Numbered from the stretch's first letter, positions 43,348-52,903 are shown. The stretch is DNA of 64,000 bases from Firm-04 sp964463355 (GCA_964463355.1 CAYXBP010000005.1:56243-120242); one strand, 5' to 3'. Notes: generated from the letters alone by a model not told the origin. Numbers and translations: made by a program.

Positions 43348-45207
43348 TTAATTCTGTGTGGAATCGTTTCTGGTACCAGAGAAGCTTTCGCCCGCTACGC
43401 GGTCATAGGTGAGAAGATCCAGCGTGGCATTGCGGTGTTCATCATCGAGAAAAACGGAGGTGTACAATGGGTCGGTATCCATCTGTGCGAGGATCGTTGC
43501 ATGAAAATCGTCGATGGGTGCGCCGATCATTTTCAGCACCAGATGATCAAGGTAGAACACGGAGAAGGTTTCATCGGGCAGGCAAGTAGTGTCAATTGCA
43601 TAATTGCTCCAGACAAAGGCTGTCTGATTGTATAGCACGCTGCAATTGCTGCTGCCGATGCCAATGGACGAATACAGGTTATCCTCGCCACGCATAGAGG
43701 GGAAGTGATCCCCCACGAATACTAGCACAGTAGGCTCACCGCAGGCATTCAGTTCAGCGGTCAGCTGCTGCAACGCCTTGCCAGTTTCGCGAATGCCTTC
43801 CAAATAGAGTGTAAGTTCTGAGTTATTCTCTTTCCAGTCGTAGGGCTGATGATTCTGCATGGTGGTAGTGTGGATATACATTGGCTTGTCGGTTTCCTTG
43901 ATGAGCTTTGTAATCTGCGCAAAGACGCTGGCATCACTGATATAGCCGTTGCCAAAAGTTTCGGTTGGCACAGTCATATCGTCATCAAAGATCATTGTAT
44001 CGAACCCGAAGGTGCCATAGATTTCATCGCGGTTGTAGAATGTGCGTGTGAAGGGGTGTACATATGCCGTCCGATATCCTAAGCTGTTGTAGTAGGATAC
44101 GAAGGAAGAGGGCTGTTTCACATCCAGTTTTGCTTGGGGCGTGATGGTATCCATCAAGCTGCGCACGGGAAGACCGAACAGCAGTTCGAACTCGGTACGC
44201 ACGGTATAGGATGCAAAGGTTGGTACGGCAACAGTGAACTGTGCGCCTTGCTGTGCAACGGAATCAAAGGCATCGTAGGCATCGGTTTGCAAATGCAGAG
44301 CCTCCAGCTGTCGGAAATCGGCAAACGCCTCAGACATCACTACGATCACATTAGGCTGGATATCGCTGGTACTGTCGCTGCCCTGGAGCAGCACGCTGTC
44401 GACCAATTCCTGACTGTAGTCAGCTGGCTTTTGCAGTGCTGCACCAATCTTTTCAGAGGTGGTTTCCACAATAAAGGCAAGCAGACTGTTCTTGTCGTAC
44501 TTTTCGTTGATAGAGAATGCGTTTTCCGAAGCGGTGGTATCCAACTGAAACAAACCGTAGACTGTTTCGGAAATCCCTGGTACACACACAATGCCCGTGT
44601 AAACGGCAAGGCAGCCCATTGCGGGCAGCACACGTCTTCTGCCGTGCATGGTAAAGGCAGGGTTCTGCCAGAAGATTACGCCCATGACTACAAACAGCAG
44701 CAGCACATAGATCACCAGTGGTAAGGTGATTTGTATGTACGCGAAGCTGGAAAGATTCTTGATATTAGGGGCAAGGCTGATATCGACCAGCTTCAGGTGA
44801 TTGCCGTTGGTGCTGAATTTGAACAGTTCCACTACGCTGAGGGTCATATATGTCAGACCCTGAATCCACGCTGCGACCCATACTCGGTTGGTGAGCAGCA
44901 GCAGGAAACAGTACATCAGGTACGCCATGAGAAAATCAAACAGCAGCACACTGGTGCGGTTAATGCAAAATTCGAGGAACTCGGAAATCTGCACAAACTG
45001 GTTCAGTTCTGCAAGGCATACGATGAACACAGGAAACAGCCATGTCAGCACGGCATTGAGCCTGCGATATTCCTGTTGATTACGGTTGCGTCCAGCCTGC
45101 ATATTGGCAAAGCGTTCGCGCAGGGCACTTTTCATGCGCTGTGGAAAGGCAGGTGTCACTTTCTGCGCGGTGGGGGACGATGGTTTCTCTTTTAAGATTT
45201 GTCGCAT
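43348..45207 (-). CDS. LTA-synthase-like sulfatase-family membrane phosphotransferase
   Basis: Membrane protein of about 619 residues. Five hydrophobic helices (about 55-75, 85-115, 120-140, 165-185, 200-220) precede an extracellular alkaline-phosphatase/sulfatase-fold domain (about 285-560). VIVVMSEAFADF starts the domain. The segment PTFASYTVRTEFELLFGLP carries the likely catalytic threonine, and VFVGDHFPSM a metal site. Relatives transfer glycerol-phosphate or other phospho-groups to glycolipids or wall polymers; the exact product here is unknown. The second of two close ATGs is taken as the start because GAGG is eight bases before it. Confidence 0.87.
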   Translation of the reverse strand: MRQILKEKPSSPTAQKVTPAFPQRMKSALRERFANMQAGRNRNQQEYRRLNAVLTWLFPVFIVCLAELNQFVQISEFLEFCINRTSVLLFDFLMAYLMYCFLLLLTNRVWVAAWIQGLTYMTLSVVELFKFSTNGNHLKLVDISLAPNIKNLSSFAYIQITLPLVIYVLLLFVVMGVIFWQNPAFTMHGRRRVLPAMGCLAVYTGIVCVPGISETVYGLFQLDTTASENAFSINEKYDKNSLLAFIVETTSEKIGAALQKPADYSQELVDSVLLQGSDSTSDIQPNVIVVMSEAFADFRQLEALHLQTDAYDAFDSVAQQGAQFTVAVPTFASYTVRTEFELLFGLPVRSLMDTITPQAKLDVKQPSSFVSYYNSLGYRTAYVHPFTRTFYNRDEIYGTFGFDTMIFDDDMTVPTETFGNGYISDASVFAQITKLIKETDKPMYIHTTTMQNHQPYDWKENNSELTLYLEGIRETGKALQQLTAELNACGEPTVLVFVGDHFPSMRGEDNLYSSIGIGSSNCSVLYNQTAFVWSNYAIDTTCLPDETFSVFYLDHLVLKMIGAPIDDFHATILAQMDTDPLYTSVFLDDEHRNATLDLLTYDRVAGESFSGTRNDSTQN

Positions 45208-45305
45208 TTTCATTTCCTCTATTCCGGTTCAAAGGGGCAGATGATCCTATAGCACGCCGTTATCAATCATAAATGACGGCGATGAATCTCGCAATTTCTG
45301 CTATT

Positions 45306-45334
45306 ATTGTAGCACAATTTGCGGCGATTGTCCA
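45306..45334 (-). promoter_or_regulatory. Promoter of the LTA-synthase-like gene
   Basis: On the minus strand TGGACA, 17-base spacer, TACAAT, about 100 bases before the start. Confidence 0.6.
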
Positions 45335-45480
45335 GAGATTTACGGGATTCTTAATAAATTCTTTAATATTGATTAATTTTCTTCGGAAAATCCACATTTT
45401 TTTGGATGTACTTCCTTGGCGTACAACCGTTTTCACGAAAAGTACAGTTTTGAGACGAAAAACTTTGTGAAAGCGGCCTA

Positions 45481-45509
45481 TTGATTTTTCCCTGCAAATC
45501 AGGTATACT
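45481..45509 (+). promoter_or_regulatory. Promoter of the aspartokinase gene
   Basis: TTGATT, 17-base spacer, TATACT; the -10 box lies in the partial palindrome GTATACTGGTGTATAC. Confidence 0.7.
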
Positions 45510-45550
45510 GGTGTATACAGTAGTAATATGACTTTTGGAAGAAGGAAAGG

Positions 45551-46924
45551 ATGGATTGTTTCATGGCAGCAGTACAGCGAAAGACCGTTAAATTTGGTGG
45601 CAGTAGCCTTGCAGATGTGGCACAGTTTCGCAAGGTAAAGGCGATTATTGATGCCGACCCCAGCAGATGCTTTGTAGTACCTTCTGCACCAGGTAAGCGT
45701 CACAGCAAGGATATCAAGGTTACCGATATGCTTTACCAGTGCCAGCAGCTTGCAAGCGAGGAAAAGGATTTTTCCGCGACCCTTGCAAAGATCCGTGATC
45801 GTTATATGGAAATCGCATCGTCGCTTTCCGTTGCGTTTGATCCCACCGCAGCACTTGCTACCATTGAAGCGGATTTGAAAGCAGGAGCCTCCAAGGATTA
45901 TGCGGCAAGTCGTGGCGAATATCTGAATGGTATGTTGCTGAGCGAATATCTGGGCTTCCCCTTTGTGGACGCTGCCGAAGTGGTGTGCTTTAGCGAATCG
46001 GGCGCATTTCGCATGGATGATACCATTCGGAAAATGCGTGAGCGTTTGAAGGGCGTGGAACGTGCAGTGATTCCTGGCTTTTATGGCGCGACCGATACCG
46101 GCAGGATCGTTACATTCTCCCGTGGCGGCTCTGATGTGACAGGTTCGCTGGTTGCAAGAGCCACACGCAGCGATATCTACGAGAATTGGACAGATGTTTC
46201 GGGTGTATTGGTTACCGATCCCCGTATCGTTCCCGAGGCATTGCCCATCAATACCGTTACTTATGAGGAACTCCGTGAGCTTTCCTATATGGGTGCCACA
46301 GTGCTGCACGAGGATGCCATTTTCCCCGTCAGAGCGGCTGGCATTCCCATCAATATCCGCAATACCAATGCCCCTGAAGCCCCTGGAACGCTAATCGTGC
46401 CCGATGACAGTGCCGAAAGCGATGTGGAAACTGGTTACACCATTACAGGCATTGCGGGTAAAAAGGGTTTCTGCGCCATCAATATCCAAAAAGCCATGAT
46501 GAACGCAGAGCTTGGCTTCTGCCGCAAGGTGTTGGCAGTGCTGGAAGAGAATGGAATCTCCTTTGAGCATATGCCTTCGGGTATTGATACGATGTCCTTG
46601 ATTCTGCCTGAAGATGCCATCCGCGGGAAAGAGAAAACCGTGCTGTCTGGCATTCGCAAGGCGGTGAATCCAGATCGTTGCGAAATTGAGCATGGTATTT
46701 CCCTATTGGCAGTAGTTGGCAGAGGAATGCGTCGCACACGCGGCACCGCTGCAAGAATCTTTGCGGCACTTGCCCATGCGCGCATCAATGTGAAGATGAT
46801 CGACCAGGGCTCCAGCGAGTTGAACATCATCATCGGTCTGCTGGATGGCGACTTTGAAGAAGCTGTGCGTCGGATCTATGAAATTTTTATGATAGATACT
46901 GCCCTGCCTGTTGATGAGGATTAA
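45551..46924 (+). CDS. Aspartate kinase
   Basis: First step of the aspartate family (lysine, threonine, methionine). The 457-residue protein has the kinase N-terminus VKFGGSSLADVAQF and the substrate region FSRGGSDVTGSLVARA (around 195-210). The C-terminal third has two ACT domains for amino-acid feedback (IAGKKGFCAINIQ; LLAVVGRGMRRTRGTAARIF). The start is ambiguous: ATG at 45551 sits close to GAAGGAAAGG, and a second ATG at 45563 (MAAVQRKT) is equally plausible. It is monocistronic, ending in a terminator. Confidence 0.93.
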   Translation: MDCFMAAVQRKTVKFGGSSLADVAQFRKVKAIIDADPSRCFVVPSAPGKRHSKDIKVTDMLYQCQQLASEEKDFSATLAKIRDRYMEIASSLSVAFDPTAALATIEADLKAGASKDYAASRGEYLNGMLLSEYLGFPFVDAAEVVCFSESGAFRMDDTIRKMRERLKGVERAVIPGFYGATDTGRIVTFSRGGSDVTGSLVARATRSDIYENWTDVSGVLVTDPRIVPEALPINTVTYEELRELSYMGATVLHEDAIFPVRAAGIPINIRNTNAPEAPGTLIVPDDSAESDVETGYTITGIAGKKGFCAINIQKAMMNAELGFCRKVLAVLEENGISFEHMPSGIDTMSLILPEDAIRGKEKTVLSGIRKAVNPDRCEIEHGISLLAVVGRGMRRTRGTAARIFAALAHARINVKMIDQGSSELNIIIGLLDGDFEEAVRRIYEIFMIDTALPVDED

Positions 46925-46942
46925 GCAGTCCATTCTGTGCCC

Positions 46943-46985
46943 CCAAAGCCCGCGCCCTAAGTGGTGTGGGCTTTGGTTTGCGTTT
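46943..46985 (+). terminator. Terminator after the aspartokinase gene
   Basis: CCAAAGCCC..CGCC pairs with GGTGTGGGCTTTGG around CTAAGT, followed by TTTGCGTTTT. Confidence 0.75.
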
Positions 46986-47049
46986 TCAGCAAAGCGGGTG
47001 ACACCTGCGCGATGGATGAGGTTTCCATGAAAGAAAATGGCGAAAATGA

Positions 47050-47078
47050 TTGACAAACGGGATGAAATCTGTTATAAT
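47050..47078 (+). promoter_or_regulatory. Promoter of the cytidylate-kinase-like gene
   Basis: Consensus TTGACA, 17-base spacer, TATAAT, about 80 bases before the start. Confidence 0.9.
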
Positions 47079-47157
47079 GAATGAAAAGCGACAGTTTTTG
47101 TTGATTTTACCACAGCATAATTGAACTGATTGCATATATATAACGGAGGAAAATCGT

Positions 47158-47778
47158 ATGAATCCAATTTTGATTACCATCAGCCGTGAATACGGCAGCG
47201 GCGGACGCGAGATTGCACAACGCCTTTCGGAGTTGTTGGAAATTCCAGTATATGACCGCAAGCTGATTGATATGACCGCCGACAAGTGCGGCTACTCGAC
47301 CAAGTTTATTCAGGAAAACGAGGAGCGCATGACCAATTCGTTCCTGTTTAGCATTGCGGTTACGGGGAACTATACGCCGTTTTATCACGGCAACACCGCG
47401 CAATCTGTGCCTCAGGATTATGTATTCCTGACCCAGAGCCGCATCATTAAAACATTGGCGGAGCAGCACAGTTCCGCGATCTTTGTTGGTCGCTGTGCCG
47501 ATTATATCCTGCGTGAAGATCCAAATCTGTTCAGCGTGTTTATCACAGCGGATATGGACGCGCGTGTCAAGCGGGCCGTGGAAGAATACGGCGTTGCCCC
47601 CGAGAAGGCGGCCTCTACAGTGATGCGTAAGGATAAGGCACGCCGCAGACACTATAACTACTATACGGGTCTGGATTGGGGTGCTTGCTCCAATTACCAC
47701 TTGGTGCTGAATACAGGCAAGCTTGGTATCGCATCAGCAACGGATATTTTGGCGGACGTGCTGAGCGATCATCGCTAA
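47158..47778 (+). CDS. Cytidylate-kinase-like P-loop protein
   Basis: P-loop NTPase-like protein of 206 residues in the cytidylate-kinase-like family common in gut Firmicutes. It begins ILITISREYGSGGREIAQ, a kinase-type P-loop, and contains the LID-type arginines RKDKARRRHYNYYTG and an HxVLNTGKLG strand. It is not the canonical Cmk: the residues for CMP recognition are not recognisable and members of this family are of unknown substrate. It has its own promoter and the ribosome site GGAGGA. Not part of an operon. Confidence 0.82.
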   Translation: MNPILITISREYGSGGREIAQRLSELLEIPVYDRKLIDMTADKCGYSTKFIQENEERMTNSFLFSIAVTGNYTPFYHGNTAQSVPQDYVFLTQSRIIKTLAEQHSSAIFVGRCADYILREDPNLFSVFITADMDARVKRAVEEYGVAPEKAASTVMRKDKARRRHYNYYTGLDWGACSNYHLVLNTGKLGIASATDILADVLSDHR

Positions 47779-47845
47779 TATATACGAAATCTTTGCCACT
47801 TGTGATAAGAATATCATTTAAGGGGCTGATAATGTGCTTTACGTC

Positions 47846-47875
47846 TTGCAATTGTGTCGGTTGTTATGGTATAAT
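47846..47875 (+). promoter_or_regulatory. Promoter of the CapD-like gene
   Basis: TTGCAA, 18-base spacer, TATAAT, with a leader of about 140 bases. Confidence 0.7.
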
Positions 47876-48014
47876 CAGCAAATATAGTGTCTGATATGAC
47901 ATCACGGTGCGTCCCTCTCTGCAAAGGAAGTGTAACGATAAGCAGTACAGATTGCAGACGTGTCGCGAAAGCGTTGAAAAAAGGGAAAAACATAAAGGAG
48001 AATACACAAAAACT

Positions 48015-49955
48015 ATGTTTCATATGACTTATCGTAAGGCGTGTCTGCTCATCGCGGACTTTGTAACGTTGATGGTCTGTACCATTCTCTCGCATTATGT
48101 GACAATGCTGCTGGGCTTGAATGGTATGCCACCCACGAAGCTTGTCGTTGTGGGTATGGTTTCTACCATTGTTTGTATGTTGACATTGTGGGTTTGCGGG
48201 GCTTACGCAAAGCAATGGCGGCATTCCAACCGCAAGGATTATCTGCGATGTGTGTACGGTATGGCAAGCGGTGTGATTATCGCAGCAGGCATTATGCTTG
48301 CGACTGATCATGCCATGCATATTGTGTTCTGGGTGTCTTTTATGGCGTTTGGCTGTGTGGCATTGATCGCGTTTCGCTTTTTGTTTCGCAGAGCGTTTTT
48401 GCCCGAGGTGCAGAAAACGACCAGCAGCGTGGACCGCAATACCAAGCGCGTAATGATCATTGGCGCAGGCAGGGCTGGAACGATGTTGTTGACAGATATC
48501 GAAAATGCACATACCGATCCCGAACACCCAGCGTATCATTACCTGCCGGTGTGCATGATTGATGATAATACATCGCTGGTGGGCAATTTGATTAAGGGCG
48601 TGAAGGTCATGGGCTCTACCAAAGAGATCCCTGTGATTTGCAAGTGCGAAAAAATCGACCTGATCGTGCTTGCCATTCCCTCCTGCGATGAAACGGATCG
48701 TAAGCGCATTCTGGATATTTGTGGCGAAACCAAACTGCCCATTAAGGTGCTGCCCTTTATTTCGCAGCTGGTGTTGGGCGATACCCCAGAGGAGCGTGTG
48801 CTGCTTTCTCAGGTGCGCGATATTGATGTAGAGGGTCTGCTTGGGCGTGAGCCGATCACATTTGATAAGGACGATATCCGCACGTTGATTCAAGGCAAGG
48901 TTTGCATGGTCACTGGCGGTGGCGGCAGTATTGGTTCGGAATTAGTTCGTCAGATTGCCGAATATCAGCCTGCACAAGTGGTGATCGTGGATATCTACGA
49001 GAATAATGCCTATGATATCCAGACGGAGCTTACCATGCGCTATGGTGAAAAACTCAACCTTGTGACGTTGATTGCCTCTGTGCGTGACTATCACCGCATG
49101 ACCCAGATTTTTGATCGCTATCGTCCCGATATTGTGTTCCATGCCGCCGCTCATAAGCACGTACCCCTGATGGAACACGCTCCCATGGAGGCAATCAAAA
49201 ACAATGTTGCTGGTACATTAAATGTTGCAACTCTTGCTGACTTCTTCCACGTCAAAAAGTTTGTGATGATCTCCACTGATAAGGCGGTTAACCCTACCAA
49301 TGTTATGGGTGCTTCGAAGCGTTGTTGCGAGATGATCGTACAATATATGGCACAAAGCAAGACCGATACCGAGTTTGTCACTACCCGATTCGGTAATGTG
49401 CTTGGCTCCAATGGCTCGGTCATTCCGCTGTTCAAGCGGCAGATTGAGGCGGGTGGGCCTGTGACGGTTACGCATCCCGATATCATTCGCTATTTTATGA
49501 CTATCCCTGAGGCGGTTTCTCTGGTGTTGCAGGCAGGTGCCATGGCGCATGGCGGCGAGATATTCGTGCTGGATATGGGCGAACCAGTCAAGATTGTAAC
49601 GCTTGCGGAGAATCTCATCCGTATGTATGGTAAGGTGCCGTATAAAGATATCAAGATTCACTTTACGGGCTTGCGCCCTGGTGAAAAGCTGTTTGAGGAA
49701 CTGCTGATGGACGAGGAAGGTCTGACCAATACCACTAACAAAAAGATCTTTATCGGGCAGCAGATTTCCATTGATCCCGTTGTGTTTATGGAAAAACTCA
49801 ATACCCTTTGCGATGCCGCAAATGCCAATCAAGAACAGGAAACCGTGGAACTTCTGGCAGATTTGGTGCCGACTTTCCACCATAAGGCAATGAAACTGCA
49901 TGATGAACCCGTGCATTCCGCAGACCCAATTGCATCTGTGCCTGTAACTGTCTAA
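48015..49955 (+). CDS. CapD/FlaA1-type UDP-sugar 4,6-dehydratase (membrane-bound)
   Basis: Polysaccharide-biosynthesis enzyme of 646 residues. Four membrane helices (about 8-110) are followed by a CoA-binding-like Rossmann domain (about 135-270; VMIIGAGRAGTML). The short-chain dehydrogenase domain (about 280-600) has the nucleotide motif TGGGGSIGSELV and the catalytic STDKA. MGASKR stands where other SDRs have YxxxK, as is usual in PglF/WbpM-type enzymes. These make 4-keto-6-deoxy sugars on UDP-GlcNAc for capsule, teichoic-acid-like polymers or glycoproteins. The AAAGGAG site is 13 bases from the ATG. It is monocistronic. Confidence 0.9.
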   Translation: MFHMTYRKACLLIADFVTLMVCTILSHYVTMLLGLNGMPPTKLVVVGMVSTIVCMLTLWVCGAYAKQWRHSNRKDYLRCVYGMASGVIIAAGIMLATDHAMHIVFWVSFMAFGCVALIAFRFLFRRAFLPEVQKTTSSVDRNTKRVMIIGAGRAGTMLLTDIENAHTDPEHPAYHYLPVCMIDDNTSLVGNLIKGVKVMGSTKEIPVICKCEKIDLIVLAIPSCDETDRKRILDICGETKLPIKVLPFISQLVLGDTPEERVLLSQVRDIDVEGLLGREPITFDKDDIRTLIQGKVCMVTGGGGSIGSELVRQIAEYQPAQVVIVDIYENNAYDIQTELTMRYGEKLNLVTLIASVRDYHRMTQIFDRYRPDIVFHAAAHKHVPLMEHAPMEAIKNNVAGTLNVATLADFFHVKKFVMISTDKAVNPTNVMGASKRCCEMIVQYMAQSKTDTEFVTTRFGNVLGSNGSVIPLFKRQIEAGGPVTVTHPDIIRYFMTIPEAVSLVLQAGAMAHGGEIFVLDMGEPVKIVTLAENLIRMYGKVPYKDIKIHFTGLRPGEKLFEELLMDEEGLTNTTNKKIFIGQQISIDPVVFMEKLNTLCDAANANQEQETVELLADLVPTFHHKAMKLHDEPVHSADPIASVPVTV

Positions 49956-49972
49956 AGCATACAAAAGTAAAA

Positions 49973-50007
49973 AATCACCCTTGATATGCCATCAGGGGTG
50001 GTTTTTT
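49973..50007 (+). terminator. Terminator after the CapD-like gene
   Basis: AATCACCCTTGAT pairs with ATCAGGGGTGGTT around ATGCC, followed by a T-run. Confidence 0.88.
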
Positions 50008-50092
50008 GCCTTTCCGCAATTAAGTTAGCGGATTGCTTGGTGTCAAAGAGTCAAGCTCTGCCGCATATACTGAGAGCAAAGGCGGTGACAAT

Positions 50093-50791
50093 ATGCATTT
50101 TTTATCGGGTATATTAGGCAGAATGATGTTACTGCTGCTTCATGTGGATGTGGCGGCGGCATTTCCTCCTGCATTGAGCAAAGAAGAGGAACAGGCGTGT
50201 CTGGAAGGCCTGAAACAAGGCGAACGTTGGGCGCGGGAAAAACTCATCTCCCACAATTTGCGGCTGGTAGCGCATATGACCAAGAAATTCTATTCTCCCG
50301 ACCGCGAACAGGAAGATTTGATCTCCGTGGGGACAATGGGTCTGATGAAAGCGGTTGACTCCTTTGACCCTGACAAGGGTGCGCGGTTTGCCACCTATGC
50401 TGCACGATGTATTGAGAATGAAATCTTAATGCAATACCGCGCCAAACGCAAACACGCAGGAGAGGTGTTTTTTGATGAGCCGCTCGAGTTTGACAAAGAC
50501 GGTAATGCGCTGACTTTGAAGGATTTTATCAGTGATGATGTGGATCTTGAGGAGAAAGTTGCACAGACAATGCAGCAAAAACAATTGTATGATTATCTGC
50601 AACATAGGCTGACAGAGCGTGAACGCACCGTGATCGCGCGAAGATATGGTTTGCTGGGGTATCTGCCACAAACACAGCGTGAGGTTGCCGATGCTATGGG
50701 GATTAGCCGTTCGTATGTATCACGCATTGAAAAACGTGCGCTGCTGCAACTGCGAAAGGCGTACGCAAGCATCGGCGTTTATGAGCCGTAA
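50093..50791 (+). CDS. sigK: Sporulation-type sigma factor, SigK-like, with pro-sequence
   Basis: RNA polymerase sigma-70 family protein of 232 residues. A hydrophobic N-terminus of about 20 residues (MHFLSGILGRMMLLLLHVDV) resembles the pro-peptide of pro-sigma-K, removed during late sporulation in Bacillus. Region 2 follows (LRLVAHMTKKF, DLISVGTMGLMKAVDSF, FATYAARCIENEILM). Region 4 (TQREVADAMGISRSYVSRIEKRAL) closes the protein. The gene is continuous, with no skin element. The start is set by AGGCGGTGA; earlier in-frame codons lack support. Whether it still serves sporulation is open, given the truncated dpaA in the same window. Confidence 0.9.
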   Translation: MHFLSGILGRMMLLLLHVDVAAAFPPALSKEEEQACLEGLKQGERWAREKLISHNLRLVAHMTKKFYSPDREQEDLISVGTMGLMKAVDSFDPDKGARFATYAARCIENEILMQYRAKRKHAGEVFFDEPLEFDKDGNALTLKDFISDDVDLEEKVAQTMQQKQLYDYLQHRLTERERTVIARRYGLLGYLPQTQREVADAMGISRSYVSRIEKRALLQLRKAYASIGVYEP

Positions 50792-50794
50792 TGC

Positions 50795-50823
50795 TTGACA
50801 TTTATAGGCGATTGTGTTAGAAT
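50795..50823 (+). promoter_or_regulatory. Promoter of the M3 peptidase gene
   Basis: TTGACA, 17-base spacer, TAGAAT. It overlaps the end of the sigK-like gene by a few bases at most. Confidence 0.75.
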
Positions 50824-50852
50824 AAAATTATCTTGTTAAGGAGGAGCATGGA

Positions 50853-52472
50853 ATGAAGTTCAAACGTTGTCTGGCGGTGCTTGCCGCCATGACGATAACG
50901 GTCAGCTGCAACGGTTGTGCGCTGGGCGATTCACTCGTGAAAAAGTTTTTGGGGATTGAAACCTATGAGTTAACTGAAGAGCAGCAGGCACAGCGATTTG
51001 ATGTTGAGGGGATGCGGCGTAAAGCAGAGGAAATGTCCGATACATGGACACATCTTGACAAGGATGCTCAGCTGCGTGAAGATATTGAGTGGATGATCGG
51101 TCAGCTTGATGCTGCGGCAGAGGTTTACTTTGTTAATGAACTTGCTTACTGCGCCGACTGGGAGAATCCTTCGGTGAAAGCAATGTATAATCAAACCTCT
51201 GAGGATTACTATGTTGTCAGTGAGATTCTTTATTGGACGTTGTTCAACGGCTACAGCAAATCTACCTATGACGAGATCTTTGGTGAATACCTCAGTGATA
51301 TTGCAGACGATCAGAGTTATAAAGATTACTACGTTACCAGTTCGCTGGAACGGATTATCCGTAACGGACAATCGGATAATGCCTACTATAACGGCGCGTT
51401 GAATGACTACTATGATGTTTCGGGTGATACTTCCGTGGACGCAGATGAAGCGGATTTGGAGTGTGCCAAAATGTATCTGGAAAACCTGAAAACTTATGAT
51501 TGCAGCCAGTATCTGTACGATATGTATGCGCGGGACTACGAAGCATCAGATGCTTCAGCACTGTATACGCAGATGATTGCGGAGTTGCGTCCCCTCTACG
51601 ATGAGCTGTATGAAATGGTGGTGGAAGATCCAAAGTATCAGGAGCTGTATACCGATGCATTGGGCGTGAATGATCTGTTTGATACGGTGCGTGAATATGC
51701 TGCACGACTTTCTCCGGAGCTTGCAGACTCTGCGAAGAAGCTTGTTGACGAACAGTGGTATACCATCGGAACAGGCGATGCGTGCTATACGGGAAGCTAT
51801 TGCATTTCCATTCCAGGGAAAGAAAAGGCACTGCTGTATATCTACCAGAATCATGAGTTCTATGATTTTTCTACCGCTGTTCATGAGTTCGGGCATTTTC
51901 ATGCTGGGTGGCGCGATGATGTTTCGATGTTTTATCAGGTCAACTGTGTGGATATCGCCGAGGTGCAATCACAGGGACTGAGTATGCTGTACACGGAATT
52001 TTATGACGACATTTTTGGGGAGAATGCCGAGTATCTGGAAATGGTAGAACTGTATGATATCGTGGATTCCATTGTCTGCGGTCTAGCAGTAGGGGAGTTT
52101 GAATACCGCGTGATGGAACAGCTGGATGAGATCACCGCCGAGGAAGTGGTGGAACTGTTCTATGAGATCAATGAAACTGCGCATACGGGCTATATCCTTA
52201 AAGATATCAGCCATTTGTATGAGAGCCCGGGCTATTATGTCAGCTACGCTGTTTCTGCCATACCTGCCATGCAGATCTATATTACTATGCAGGATGATTT
52301 TGACGAGGCGATAAAGATGTATGAAGCCATCGCGAAGGTTTCTACCACTGATGGCAAATATGCAATCAACGGTGCTGCGGAGATTTGCGGTTTTGATGAT
52401 ATCTTTGCGCCAGAAACCATGACAGCGATTGCTGGTGAGGTGCGTACATTTATCGACGCGTGCAAGTCGTGA
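50853..52472 (+). CDS. Exported M3-like zinc metallopeptidase
   Basis: Secreted or lipid-anchored peptidase of 539 residues related to oligoendopeptidase F (M3). The N-terminus is a signal peptide with cysteines in lipobox-like context (VSCNGC, about 18-23), so it may be a lipoprotein. A helical, Tyr/Asp-rich region (about 30-320) precedes the active site HEFGH (H344, E345, H348). The third zinc ligand is probably E370 in DIAEVQSQGLSML. Long acidic composition fits an extracellular protein. The role would be peptide degradation; the substrate is unknown. AGGAGGAGC precedes the start, and it has its own promoter and terminator. Confidence 0.85.
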   Translation: MKFKRCLAVLAAMTITVSCNGCALGDSLVKKFLGIETYELTEEQQAQRFDVEGMRRKAEEMSDTWTHLDKDAQLREDIEWMIGQLDAAAEVYFVNELAYCADWENPSVKAMYNQTSEDYYVVSEILYWTLFNGYSKSTYDEIFGEYLSDIADDQSYKDYYVTSSLERIIRNGQSDNAYYNGALNDYYDVSGDTSVDADEADLECAKMYLENLKTYDCSQYLYDMYARDYEASDASALYTQMIAELRPLYDELYEMVVEDPKYQELYTDALGVNDLFDTVREYAARLSPELADSAKKLVDEQWYTIGTGDACYTGSYCISIPGKEKALLYIYQNHEFYDFSTAVHEFGHFHAGWRDDVSMFYQVNCVDIAEVQSQGLSMLYTEFYDDIFGENAEYLEMVELYDIVDSIVCGLAVGEFEYRVMEQLDEITAEEVVELFYEINETAHTGYILKDISHLYESPGYYVSYAVSAIPAMQIYITMQDDFDEAIKMYEAIAKVSTTDGKYAINGAAEICGFDDIFAPETMTAIAGEVRTFIDACKS

Positions 52473-52483
52473 TTCCGTTGCAT

Positions 52484-52523
52484 AGGCAGACAGTGGTTTC
52501 CGTGCTGTCTGCCTGCTTTTTTT
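52484..52523 (+). terminator. Terminator after the M3 peptidase gene
   Basis: AGGCAGACAG pairs with CTGTCTGCCT, followed by GCTTTTTTT. Confidence 0.93.
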
Positions 52524-52556
52524 GGGACGGAAAATATGTTCGTGGCTGAAAAATAC

Positions 52557-52585
52557 TTGACAATCTCATGGGAGTATAGTATAAT
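52557..52585 (+). promoter_or_regulatory. Promoter of the rny leader
   Basis: Consensus TTGACA, 17-base spacer, TATAAT, followed by a structured leader of about 310 bases. Confidence 0.9.
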
Positions 52586-52593
52586 ATAAGTAT

Positions 52594-52662
52594 GTATTTT
52601 GCATTGCACCCCTGAAGCACTTATGCAACGGGTGTTCTGTGGCGCGGACGCGCCGTTTTTGT
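52594..52662 (+). ncRNA. Structured leader upstream of rny: candidate pseudoknot plus terminator
   Basis: Soon after the promoter, TTGCAT (52599-52604) can pair with ATGCAA (52623-52628), and CACCC (52607-52611) with GGGTG (52630-52634). The two stems cross, as in an H-type pseudoknot. GGCGCG/CGCGCC followed by GTTTTT (52641-52660) is a typical intrinsic terminator. This is either a short independent RNA of about 70 bases or an attenuator controlling rny. I do not match it to a named riboswitch class. Confidence 0.55.
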
Positions 52663-52903
52663 TGATTTCATTTTCTTATTCTTTTTTCAGTGCCGCTTTC
52701 CCGCTTGGGGCAGCAGGCTGTTGATATTGGCAGGTATGGAGATAATCGTGCTGCCGTTGCGTTTCTACATAAGCGAAAAACATAAGGGAATTTATCAAAC
52801 GGTGTGGTTCCTGTCGCAGAATCAGGGTGTATCGTATAGATACTGCCGAAATAGAGGAGGGCTTTCTCCCAGCGGCAACTGATAATGACAGGAGGAAATT
52901 GAA
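52663..52903 (+). other. Remaining rny leader
   Basis: About 240 bases with no gene. A stem GCCG/CGGC enclosing a GAGGGCTTTCTCCC-like hairpin lies at about 52846-52877, just before the rny ribosome site. No second clear promoter is seen, so rny expression may depend on read-through of the upstream terminator. Confidence 0.5.

Larger units (their letters stand above)
45208..45550. other. Divergent intergenic region between LTA-synthase-like and aspartokinase genes
   Basis: This holds one promoter in each direction (45306-45334 minus, 45481-45509 plus) and AT-rich sequence between them. I see no lysine riboswitch or other clear leader structure. Confidence 0.6.

Noticed and set aside
45208..45550. 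Lysine riboswitch upstream of aspartokinase
   Set aside because: The leader after the promoter is only about 35 bases, far too short, and no L-box motifs are seen.
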